Shown: positions 54,474 to 64,000 of the stretch, piece after piece
Layout of the letters: every line of letters starts with the position of its first letter
Numbering within the stretch: the stretch's first letter is position 1
Assembly: GCF_003710935.1 (NCBI RefSeq)
Contig: NZ_RHHS01000015.1
Location: 236,935 to 300,934, forward strand
From: Brevibacillus gelatini
GTDB taxonomy: Bacteria; Bacillota; Bacilli; Brevibacillales; Brevibacillaceae
Direction: 5' to 3'
Length of the DNA: 64,000 nt
The notes under the pieces: model-generated
What the model was told of the DNA's origin: nothing
Databases searched by the model: none
The model's input: the letters and a program-made list of their open reading frames with translations, nothing else
Translations under genes and position numbers: made by a program

Positions 54474-54541
54474 CGCGATTCCCTCCCCCGTCATACTCCT
54501 ACCTTTACTGTTTTATGTCGGGGCAAGGTTGTATCATGCCA

Positions 54542-54787
54542 TCAACCCGGCATGACCCAGACGATTTGCTGGGTGCGCACGAAAAACATCGAGCCGCCCA
54601 CGCGCAAAGCCACGTGATCCGGCATGACATGGACGACGTTGCCGCGAAGATTTCCCTGGGTCGTTTGAATGACGACATCGCGCTGGACCACGCTGAGCAA
54701 CGTTTGATACAAAAACGGGTCAATCACCGTTGACATCGAAGGGGTGTTCGCCCCTGGCTGGGGTTGTTGGTAAGGATACGCACTCAT
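54542..54787 (-). CDS. YuzF-like DUF2642 protein
   Basis: An 81-residue protein. The N-terminal 20 residues are Pro/Gln/Tyr-rich (MSAYPYQQPQPGANTP). The DUF2642 core follows (LLSVVQRDVVIQTTQGNLRGNVVHVMPDHVALRVG...FFVRTQQIVWVMP), a small beta barrel found in spore-associated bacillar proteins. Function unknown. It is followed on the same strand by Mn catalase, and both may belong to the spore surface. Confidence 0.85.
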   Translation of the reverse strand: MSAYPYQQPQPGANTPSMSTVIDPFLYQTLLSVVQRDVVIQTTQGNLRGNVVHVMPDHVALRVGGSMFFVRTQQIVWVMPG

Positions 54788-55019
54788 GACGCTCTGGACT
54801 CCTTCCTGTAGTTCCTCACCTTACCTTATATGCAGCGCGAGACGCCTGGGTGAGTGCACAGGCCGTCTCGAATGGCGTCACAGGTCCGTGACCGTTTCGC
54901 GCATTGTTTTGTCCCGCGTCGATATGGCGACCTGTTCCCGTCCGACCAGCATGATAGCGCGCATCTCCGTGCATCCTGCGGCTGCTTTTCCCACAAACAA
55001 AAACTCCCCTACCAAATCG

Positions 55020-55052
55020 ACAGAAGAGTTCTTCACCAGTTTCGTTTCATGT
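55020..55052 (-). terminator. Weak terminator-like hairpin after the GT51 gene
   Basis: AACTC pairs with GAGTT across a loop, followed on the minus strand by TTTTTGTTTG. The short stem makes it uncertain. Confidence 0.35.
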
Positions 55053-55053
55053 C

Positions 55054-55893
55054 TTATTGCTTCAAGGCCGTCCGCTGCTCGCTGCTCTCCTTGGCCTTGA
55101 CCACAACTTGCTCCTGCTTGGCCTGCTTGAGCGTCTCCTGATCGATGACGTGCAGCTCGGCCATTCTGTCCAGCACAACCTGCATGCGCGCCTGGGCTTT
55201 TTCCCAATGCTTTACGGGTGAATACACTTCCGGCGCTTTCGGCAACGAAGCGAGAATCGCGGTTTCGCCCATGGTCAGCGGTGCCTGCCCGCTCGACGCT
55301 TTGAGCGTTTTGCCAAAGTAAAACTGGGCCGCTTCCCCGATGCCATAGTGCCCATGCCCGAAGTAGATCACGTTCAGGTACATCTCCAACAGCTCTTTTT
55401 TGCTGTAGCGCTGCTCCAATTGCAAGGCAATCGCCATTTCCTTGATTTTTCTGCCAATCGTTTTGTCTTGGGTCAAAAACAGGTTGCGGGCCAACTGCAT
55501 TGTGATCGTGCTGCCGCCCTGCACGTAGGCTCCCTCCTGCACATCTACCCAGACGGCCCGGGCCAGTCCGTACGGGTCCACCCCGGAATGCTGCATGTAA
55601 CGGTGGTCCTCAATCGCGACAAACGCTTTCCACACGTAGTCCGGCACCTCATCCAGCCTGACGTACACACCTTGTGCCGGATGCTGCACCGCCGAAAGCT
55701 TCCGCTCATCGATCCACAGACTCCCTGCCCAGGTGAGAACAAGCGGTGTCAGAACTGCCGCCACCAGCAAGGCGACGAGTGCGAGGCCCGCTCTTTTTTT
55801 CCAGGAAACGCCCCGTTTTTGCGAGCGTTCCCTGGCGACTGCTGCCGTATATGGATTCGCTTTTCCACCTGCCGGAACGGAAAGCTGGTTCAT
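55054..55893 (-). CDS. Monofunctional peptidoglycan glycosyltransferase (GT51)
   Basis: A 279-residue protein: short cytoplasmic tail, one membrane helix (about 35-57, LALVALLVAAVLTPLVLTW), then the GT51 domain with catalytic glutamate motif IEDHRYMQHSGVDP and GGSTITMQLARNLFL, plus KIKEMAIALQLEQRYSKKELLEMYLN. It polymerises lipid II outside the membrane. No transpeptidase domain follows, unlike class A PBPs, so it needs partners. The C-terminus is a charged, Lys/Gln-rich tail. Confidence 0.92.
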   Translation of the reverse strand: MNQLSVPAGGKANPYTAAVARERSQKRGVSWKKRAGLALVALLVAAVLTPLVLTWAGSLWIDERKLSAVQHPAQGVYVRLDEVPDYVWKAFVAIEDHRYMQHSGVDPYGLARAVWVDVQEGAYVQGGSTITMQLARNLFLTQDKTIGRKIKEMAIALQLEQRYSKKELLEMYLNVIYFGHGHYGIGEAAQFYFGKTLKASSGQAPLTMGETAILASLPKAPEVYSPVKHWEKAQARMQVVLDRMAELHVIDQETLKQAKQEQVVVKAKESSEQRTALKQ

Positions 55894-56009
55894 GCTGCAT
55901 CCCCCCTTGCCTTGCTAGACAACTCTATTGTAGGGAATGCGCCTGCTTTCTCCCATCGAATCTACTTACAGCAAGCTTACAATTTCGTAAGGCTCCTGGC
56001 TCTCGCTTA

Positions 56010-57590
56010 TCAGGAGCGGAGCGTCCTGGCTTCCTGCTGGCGCAGCTCGACTCGTCTGATTTTGCCGGAGGTTGTCTTCGGCAGTTCCTGGACAAATTCG
56101 ATCTTGCGCGGATATTTGTACGGAGCGGTCAACGTTTTCACGTGATCCTGCAGCTCCGAAACAAGTCCATCGGAAGGCGCATGGCCTTTTTTCAAGACGA
56201 CAAAAGCTTTCACCACATGCCCGCGCTCGGGATCGGGGCTTGCAACGGCGGCACATTCGGCTACGGCCGGATGCTTGACCAGTGCATCCTCCACCTCGAA
56301 CGGACCGATGGTGTACCCGCCGGAAATGATGATGTCATCCGAGCGGCCCTCGAACCAGATGTAGCCGTCCTCATCCATGCGTCCTTGATCGCCCGTCACG
56401 TACCAGTCACCGCGGAATGCTTTTGCCGTGCGCTCGGGATCATCCAGGTAGCCTTTGAACAACGCCACAAGCTTGCGGTCGATCGCGATGTCCCCGACCT
56501 TGCCGACAGGCAGCTCGTGGCCCTCTTCGTCAATGATCGCAATGCGCACGACCGGAGATGGCTTGCCCATTGATCCTGGCTTTGGCTCCATGCCTACGAA
56601 GGTACCCACCAAAAGGGTGCTTTCCGTCTGTCCGTAACCGTCGCGCACCGTCAACTGGAACTCGCGGCGGAACGTATCGATCACTTCGCGGTTCAGCGGC
56701 TCCCCTGCCGAACATGCGGAGCGAAGCGCTTGCAGCTTGTACTGGCCCAGATCGGACACTTTGGCCATCAGTCGGTACTCGGTCGGCGTCGCGCAGAGAA
56801 CAGAAATCGGGTATTTTTGCAAAATCGCCAAATAGTTTTCGGCGACGAACCGTCCTTTGTACACAAACGCCGTCGCACCCATGCCCAATGTGGAGACGAA
56901 GGGACTCCAGATCCATTTGGCCCAGCCAGGACCTGCTGTCGCCCAGACCAGATCGCCTTCGCGCACGTCGAGCCACTGCTTCGCCGCCACCGCCAGATGC
57001 GCGAACGGCCAGCCGTGGACGTGCATAACCCCTTTCGGACCGCCTGTCGTCCCGGACGTATAGGACAAAAAGGCCAGTTCATCTGCATCCGTGTCTACTG
57101 GCGTAAATTCCTCGGCTTGCCCCTCCATGATGTCCGGCAGAGCTATCCACCCTTCTTTTCCTTCGCCTGTCGTCACGTAGTGCGTCAGACTTGGGCATTT
57201 CCCGCGAGTCTGATCGACCTCGTCCATCGCGCCTTCAAAGCTGATGACAGCCTTGACCTTGGCGTGGTTCACCCGGTACTCGATGTCCTTGAAGCGCAGC
57301 ATTTCCGACCCAGGCAAAATGACCGCGCCCAGCTTCAGCAAAGCGAGATACAGTCCGTACGCGAGTGTCCCGCGGGAGACGAGCACCAGCACCCGGTCCT
57401 TCGCCCCAATTCCGACGGAGCCAAGCGCATTCGCGATGCGATTGGAATAGCGACGCAGCTCTTCATAGGTCAGGATCCGTTCGTTTCCTTGCTCGTCCAG
57501 CTCCCAGACAGCGCGTCTCTCCGGATTTTTTCTGGCCCATTCATCCACTTGTGCGGCGAAATTGTACTTTGCTGGCATGTTCAATTGCAA
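56010..57590 (-). CDS. Acyl-CoA synthetase (AMP-forming, AcsA/MbcS-like)
   Basis: A 526-residue adenylate-forming ligase: P-loop YTSGTTGGPKGVMH, DGYGQTEST, GDWYVTGDQGRMDEDGY hinge region, and C-terminal lysine in LPKTTSGKIRRVELR. It activates a short or branched carboxylate to its CoA ester. The lack of AcsA's extended N-terminus and the overall length suggest a medium or branched acid rather than acetate. Start is TTG at 57590, six bases after GGAGGTG. Monocistronic. Confidence 0.9.
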   Translation of the reverse strand: MQLNMPAKYNFAAQVDEWARKNPERRAVWELDEQGNERILTYEELRRYSNRIANALGSVGIGAKDRVLVLVSRGTLAYGLYLALLKLGAVILPGSEMLRFKDIEYRVNHAKVKAVISFEGAMDEVDQTRGKCPSLTHYVTTGEGKEGWIALPDIMEGQAEEFTPVDTDADELAFLSYTSGTTGGPKGVMHVHGWPFAHLAVAAKQWLDVREGDLVWATAGPGWAKWIWSPFVSTLGMGATAFVYKGRFVAENYLAILQKYPISVLCATPTEYRLMAKVSDLGQYKLQALRSACSAGEPLNREVIDTFRREFQLTVRDGYGQTESTLLVGTFVGMEPKPGSMGKPSPVVRIAIIDEEGHELPVGKVGDIAIDRKLVALFKGYLDDPERTAKAFRGDWYVTGDQGRMDEDGYIWFEGRSDDIIISGGYTIGPFEVEDALVKHPAVAECAAVASPDPERGHVVKAFVVLKKGHAPSDGLVSELQDHVKTLTAPYKYPRKIEFVQELPKTTSGKIRRVELRQQEARTLRS

Positions 57591-57751
57591 GTGAAACACC
57601 TCCACGTTTTTTACGTATGTAGAAATAGAAGTTCTGCATTTTCTCAATATTTCCTCTTTATTCTCTATTCTAACAAAAATTTATCCGCGGAGTGTTACAA
57701 AAATTGGCAAGGGCTGCACCCGCAACGATTCGCAGCCATCCTGCGTCATAC

Positions 57752-57787
57752 ATAACAAAGGCTCTCATGCACAATACACGAGAGCCG
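57752..57787 (-). terminator. Terminator of the NlpC/P60 gene
   Basis: GGCTCTC (57760-57766) pairs with GAGAGCC (57780-57786), followed on the minus strand by TTTGTTATG. Confidence 0.6.
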
Positions 57788-57830
57788 GCAGGACGGTTTT
57801 TCCGTATTCGGTTTTGGGAAGCTGGCGAAC

Positions 57831-58736
57831 CTACAGGACGCGCTTGATCTTGACGACGCGCTTCTCCCAGTTCGTTCCGTCGAACTTGGAATAGGTCACG
57901 CCAGGACTTCCGTACGTGTGCAAAATTTTGCCGTTTCCGGCGTAGATCGCTACGTGGGTAATCCGGTCGGAGGAACTGTTGACAGAAGCTTTCATGAAGA
58001 TCAGGTCGCCTTTTTTCAAGTTCTTCTTGGACACGGTCGTCCCTACGGTCGATTGCTGGCGGGAGTCGCGCGGCAACGTGATGCCCGCTTCCTTGAAGAC
58101 GCGCTGCGTAAACGACGAGCAGTCAAACGTCTTGGTCGTGCTGCTGCTGGAGCCGTACTTGTACTTCGTACCCAAGTATTTCTCGCCGATCTTGATAACC
58201 TTGTCGGCCAGGTTGTTTGCCGTTTGCTCCTGCTTGCTGCCGGAATTGTCGGAAGAGCTTGTCTCCTCCAAAATGCGGCGTGCGCCGAGGAACTTCTTGC
58301 TGTATTCCGAATATTTTTTCAGGACGACGGCATCTTCGCTTTGCGAGGAGTAGACAAACTGGTCATTGCCTATGTATATGCCCATAAATGTCGGGCTGCC
58401 TTTTCCATTGGACGAGAAGAACACCAGGTCTCCCGGCTGCACGCTGTTTTTGGAGACACTTTTGCCTGTCTTGTACAAGTTCGCAATCGTGCTGCCGATG
58501 GAAATCCCGATTTGCTTGTACGTGTACGTAGCCAGCTCTGCGGAGCCGAACTGTTTTGGACCTTTTGCTTTATATTCATAATCTTTCCCAATCAAGGATG
58601 TCGCGATCTTTACAACATCAGACTGTTTTGAATCTTGCGTCTTAGCGGCCGCCTGTTCAACTTGACCACCCATTAACAGGGACGTACTCAGCATGACTGC
58701 TACTGTTGACTTCAAAACCCAATCTCGTTTCGTCAC
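57831..58736 (-). CDS. Secreted protein with two NlpC/P60 domains, the first degenerate
   Basis: A 301-residue exported protein. Signal peptide (about 1-32, AVMLSTSLLMGGQVEQAAA). Domain 1 (about 38-155) has the fold signature but reads KQFGSAELA where FDCSG is expected and PTFMGIY where ITHVGIY is expected, so both catalytic Cys and His are missing. Domain 2 (about 180-301) keeps TFDCSSF and ITHVAIYAGNG. It should cleave the stem peptide of peptidoglycan via domain 2, with domain 1 for binding or structure (inferred). GTG start at 58736 with AAGGAGG upstream. Confidence 0.93.
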   Translation of the reverse strand: MTKRDWVLKSTVAVMLSTSLLMGGQVEQAAAKTQDSKQSDVVKIATSLIGKDYEYKAKGPKQFGSAELATYTYKQIGISIGSTIANLYKTGKSVSKNSVQPGDLVFFSSNGKGSPTFMGIYIGNDQFVYSSQSEDAVVLKKYSEYSKKFLGARRILEETSSSDNSGSKQEQTANNLADKVIKIGEKYLGTKYKYGSSSSTTKTFDCSSFTQRVFKEAGITLPRDSRQQSTVGTTVSKKNLKKGDLIFMKASVNSSSDRITHVAIYAGNGKILHTYGSPGVTYSKFDGTNWEKRVVKIKRVL

Positions 58737-58951
58737 TTTCTTTTCCTCCTTGTCATGTTGTGGCACCCGTCGTGGGTACATGGACAGATTACCCCAGGAG
58801 GAAACGGGAGGATAAGACCGTAAAATTTACCAATCATGGAATTAGTAGCATCGGACTAATCAAAAAACAAGTGTCACAACAGGTCACTCCTGCCTTTTAG
58901 TACCATAGAACCAGATGCCATTGAGAATTGTTTTCAACGATACTTTTCCAA

Positions 58952-58993
58952 GCAAAAACCCATCTTCTGCTTAATCCTGTCAGAAGATGGGTC
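58952..58993 (-). terminator. Terminator of the FAH-family gene
   Basis: ACCCATCTTCTG (58958-58969) pairs with CAGAAGATGGGT (58981-58992), followed on the minus strand by TTTTGCTTGG. Confidence 0.85.
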
Positions 58994-59019
58994 TATTTGC
59001 CCGCTGCAAATGCCCGCTC

Positions 59020-59646
59020 TTATTTCAGTTTGGCCGTAAACTGGCCCCACTCTTCTTCGCCCCATTTGAGGGTCAGCACATCGCCATCTGCGACAGGTCC
59101 GACACCCGCAGGAGTCCCCGTGTAGATCACATCGCCCGCACCCAGACCGAAATGCTCGGCAATGTAGGCAATAATCGTCTCCAGATCAAAAATGACATCG
59201 CGAATATTTCCCCGCTGCACCTGCTCGCCGTTTTTTAGCAGGGAAAAGTCCGTCTGCTGCATCGCTGCAAGGCCCGGAAACGGGTGAAACGGCGTCAAGA
59301 TTGCAGAACCGGGAAAGCCCTTGGCAAGCAGCCACGGATGACCTGCGCTCTTCAACTCGCTCTGCACATCGCGCAACGTAAAATCGATGCCAAGGGCGAT
59401 TTTGTCGACCAGCTCGGCAAGCGTGCAGCCCGGTTCGTACGGCCGTGCCAGATGCACGACCAGTTCCGCTTCATAATGAAGCTCTCCGCGCGTGCCCGGC
59501 AGCTCGATCGCCTGTCCGTTCGTCACAGCCAGGGCGTGTGTCGGCTTGGCAAAAATCATCGGTTTTTTCGGTACGTCGTTCCCCAGTTCGGCTGCATGCA
59601 GTCGATAGTTCCGTCCTACACAGTAAATATTGCGGATCTGTTCCAT
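59020..59646 (-). CDS. Fumarylacetoacetate hydrolase-family protein
   Basis: A 208-residue FAH-fold protein: [17 protein letters not shown] start, metal ligands in [14 protein letters not shown] (E-x-E), [10 protein letters not shown], and [13 protein letters not shown] at the end. Family members are acylpyruvate hydrolases or oxaloacetate decarboxylases; it resembles YisK/YcgM types. Metal-dependent and cytoplasmic. No pathway genes adjacent. Confidence 0.92.
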   Translation of the reverse strand: MEQIRNIYCVGRNYRLHAAELGNDVPKKPMIFAKPTHALAVTNGQAIELPGTRGELHYEAELVVHLARPYEPGCTLAELVDKIALGIDFTLRDVQSELKSAGHPWLLAKGFPGSAILTPFHPFPGLAAMQQTDFSLLKNGEQVQRGNIRDVIFDLETIIAYIAEHFGLGAGDVIYTGTPAGVGPVADGDVLTLKWGEEEWGQFTAKLK

Positions 59647-59718
59647 TTTGTCCTCTCCTTATGCAGGCTTTTCGCTCCCACTTACTATATCATGGAAAAG
59701 AGGACAAAAGACAGCCGC

Positions 59719-60252
59719 TCAATTCTCACCAAAGCAGTTGTCATAGCCCGGCCAGAGCCTGGCGTTGCCGCGGGCCTCCACTTCAAACACCGTATCGCAG
59801 ATCGCTTCCAGCGCGCTCTCCAAATCTGTCTCCACCTCCGAGGTCCACGTGAACCCGTAGCGTAGACGCACGACCTGCTCGTTTTTTTCGCAAAAGACAA
59901 ACGCGAGCTCTGGATGCTGCTCAATGACAGCTCTGCGCGCCTGAACGGTTGCGTCCAGCGAAAACAAGCCGTCCCACTCCGCGATAACATAGGTAGAGGT
60001 CACCTCGATCCAAAGTGCGGAGGAATCGTCTCTTCTGCCAAAAACCACGGCATCCTCCCGGTAAAATCCATACCCCGAAGGAAGGGCGCCCTGCAGTCTG
60101 AATGCCATCCCGACAGGCAAATCTTCCGGCTTCAGCGCTGCGACAAGCCTTCCCGGCAGAAAATAATAGCCATCCTTTTGGCAAAAGCCCAGGGGCTCTC
60201 CCATGACGACGACGCGCTGATTTTGCGTGTCGCCTGTCACCTGTACGTACAT
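59719..60252 (-). CDS. Hypothetical protein
   Basis: A 177-residue soluble protein beginning MYVQVTGDTQNQRVVVMGEP. It has mixed alpha/beta composition, with YYFLPGRLVAAL and WDGLFSLDATVQARRAVIEQHPEL. No motif recognised. AGGAGG lies seven bases before the ATG at 60252 and codon use is like its neighbours, so the gene is probably real. It stands alone. Confidence 0.7.
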   Translation of the reverse strand: MYVQVTGDTQNQRVVVMGEPLGFCQKDGYYFLPGRLVAALKPEDLPVGMAFRLQGALPSGYGFYREDAVVFGRRDDSSALWIEVTSTYVIAEWDGLFSLDATVQARRAVIEQHPELAFVFCEKNEQVVRLRYGFTWTSEVETDLESALEAICDTVFEVEARGNARLWPGYDNCFGEN

Positions 60253-60345
60253 CACGGCACCTCCTTTTCACCCAGTATGGTCAGGCATGCCTACCTCAAA
60301 ACCAAATATCGCTTTGGAACATCCATTATTTTACATTTTTTCAAG

Positions 60346-60389
60346 ACAAAAAAACAGGAGGTACATCCCCAGTGGATGCCCCCCTGCTT
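60346..60389 (-). terminator. Terminator of the VanW-like gene
   Basis: CAGGAGGTACATCC pairs imperfectly with GGATGCCCCCCTG around AGT. The minus-strand side is followed by TTTTTTTG. Confidence 0.7.
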
Positions 60390-60400
60390 TTGCGTTGTTG

Positions 60401-61018
60401 TCATGATGTGCGGACGATGGCGATGACGACATCGTTTTCGTTGTACGCCTTCGCTTTTATTTTGACGGGAAAATCGTATGGATTCTGGAATTGGAAATCC
60501 AGCAAGCCAAAAGCTACCGTCGCGTCCTGGCCTGTCGGCACATAGCCCACCGACTTGCTGTGATTGTGCCGCTCCACCATCGTCATTCCCGCTTCTGCGG
60601 TCGCATTGTACAACGTGCTGGATACTTGGCAAATCCCGCCGCCGTAGTCATCGACAAGTTGTCCGTTCAAGATTGTGCCTGCCTTTTGCCAGCCGTCCTC
60701 TGCGATATTCGAGTTGCCTACTGCATCATTAAAGGAAAAGACCGCTTGCGGATCGATTTTTTCCTTGTTGATCTTTCTCAGCGCCTTATGAATATTGTGT
60801 TTGCGCGCGTCAGAGCTGCCTTCCATCGTCGTATGGTAAAACCCAAGGACCTCGTTTTCCCCGATGTCCATTTTGGCCAAAAACATTTCACGCTGCTCTG
60901 CAGGGAAAAGTTCTTCTGTGCCCAAGGCAGATGCAGGAGTGGGAAGGACTGCTGTACACGCCGAAAACAGGAAAGCTGCTGTCATCACACTGACACCTGC
61001 GAACCGGAATTTGTTCAT
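60401..61018 (-). CDS. VanW-family exported protein
   Basis: A 205-residue protein. Signal sequence (about 1-32, with the cysteine in LFSACTAVL as a possible lipobox) followed by the VanW/G5-associated domain: GFYHTTMEGSSDARKHNIHKAL, SFNDAVGNSN, DDYGGGICQVSSTLYNA, ERHNHSKSVGYVPTGQDATVAF. The function of VanW proteins is unknown; they are common in spore formers and are not glycopeptide-resistance markers alone. No G5 domain follows, so it is a short form. Confidence 0.9.
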   Translation of the reverse strand: MNKFRFAGVSVMTAAFLFSACTAVLPTPASALGTEELFPAEQREMFLAKMDIGENEVLGFYHTTMEGSSDARKHNIHKALRKINKEKIDPQAVFSFNDAVGNSNIAEDGWQKAGTILNGQLVDDYGGGICQVSSTLYNATAEAGMTMVERHNHSKSVGYVPTGQDATVAFGLLDFQFQNPYDFPVKIKAKAYNENDVVIAIVRTS

Positions 61019-61205
61019 GCTCCTCTTCTCCCCCGCTTTTAATCGTGCTGTCTCTCTTCTCGGCTTGCAGAGAAGCTTTCAGTCAACGCCAGCCAGATCG
61101 TGTCGACCACAATGCTCGCCACTCTACTGTATCCCACGCATGACGCGGCGAGCAACCTGCAAATGTTGGGCAATTCAGAAAGACCAGGTGCGCAGCCAAA
61201 CGGCG

Positions 61206-63976
<2,771 letters not shown>

Positions 63977-64000
63977 TAAGAAAGGGGCTGTCCAATAAGT

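Noticed and set aside
15037..61018. VanY-like and VanW-like genes as a vancomycin-resistance cluster
   Set aside because: They are about 45 kb apart, no vanH, vanA or vanX ligase/dehydrogenase genes are present, and both families have ordinary wall or sporulation roles.

Overview
The window is a chromosomal segment of a spore-forming member of the Bacillota, most like Brevibacillus or a close Paenibacillaceae relative. This is inferred from moderately high GC, strong AGGAGG-type ribosome binding sites, and several TTG/GTG starts. It also rests on Bacillales protein families: YheC/YheD spore-coat ATP-grasp, a YuzF-type DUF2642 protein, YpdA, a YwqA/YwqB pair, a XerS-type recombinase and Lin0512. 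I see no rRNA, tRNA, CRISPR array or complete insertion sequence. About 57 full-length or edge-truncated genes are supported, plus three candidate small ORFs and two gene remnants.

Layout. 1-4.6 kb: a truncated WYL-type regulator divergent from an alpha/beta hydrolase, two small unknown genes, and an Lsa-type ABC-F antibiotic-resistance gene behind a long attenuator leader. 4.7-14.9 kb: a seven-gene minus-strand operon for propionyl-CoA carboxylation and methylmalonyl-CoA mutase, with three copies of a TetR-type operator and the TetR gene upstream. 15-24.9 kb: VanY peptidase, MsrAB, an EamA exporter, an OatA-like acyltransferase, a YpvA/DinG-type helicase, Lin0512 and an alkyltransferase-like protein. 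25.1-31 kb: a pyroglutamate (5-oxoproline) locus with pxpBCA, pyrrolidone-carboxylate peptidase, an IclR regulator and the DUF969/DUF979 membrane pair. 31.2-41 kb: YitT, DUF4855, the SWIM/SNF2 pair, YheC/D, a decayed SulP fragment, an MFS transporter and a small basic protein. 41-46 kb: ethanolamine ammonia-lyase with a receiver-only response regulator, Rrf2, HIT and YpdA. 46-54 kb: SLH/GH18 protein, GNAT, TrmB, threonine degradation (tdh-kbl), a thin ferredoxin and XerS. 53.5-64 kb: manganese catalase, YuzF, GT51 transglycosylase, acyl-CoA synthetase, NlpC/P60, FAH-family, VanW and a rifamycin phosphotransferase.

How genes work together. The 4.7-14 kb operon would take propionyl-CoA to succinyl-CoA, but no methylmalonyl-CoA epimerase is present in it. 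The pxp/pcp/DUF969/979 cluster would release pyroglutamate from peptides, import it and open it to glutamate. tdh-kbl would convert threonine to glycine and acetyl-CoA. Two antibiotic-resistance genes (ABC-F and rph) flank the window.

The strongest observations for follow-up are four. (1) The ABC-F leader has a promoter, a candidate 38-codon upstream ORF and three mutually exclusive pairing segments ending in a terminator. (2) A biotin carboxyl carrier paralogue has glutamine where the biotinylated lysine should be. (3) The ethanolamine lyase genes sit behind a strong terminator, downstream of a response regulator that lacks the ANTAR output domain. (4) A palindromic IclR-type operator lies in front of DUF969/DUF979. 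All calls are from reading the sequence; no database search was run.
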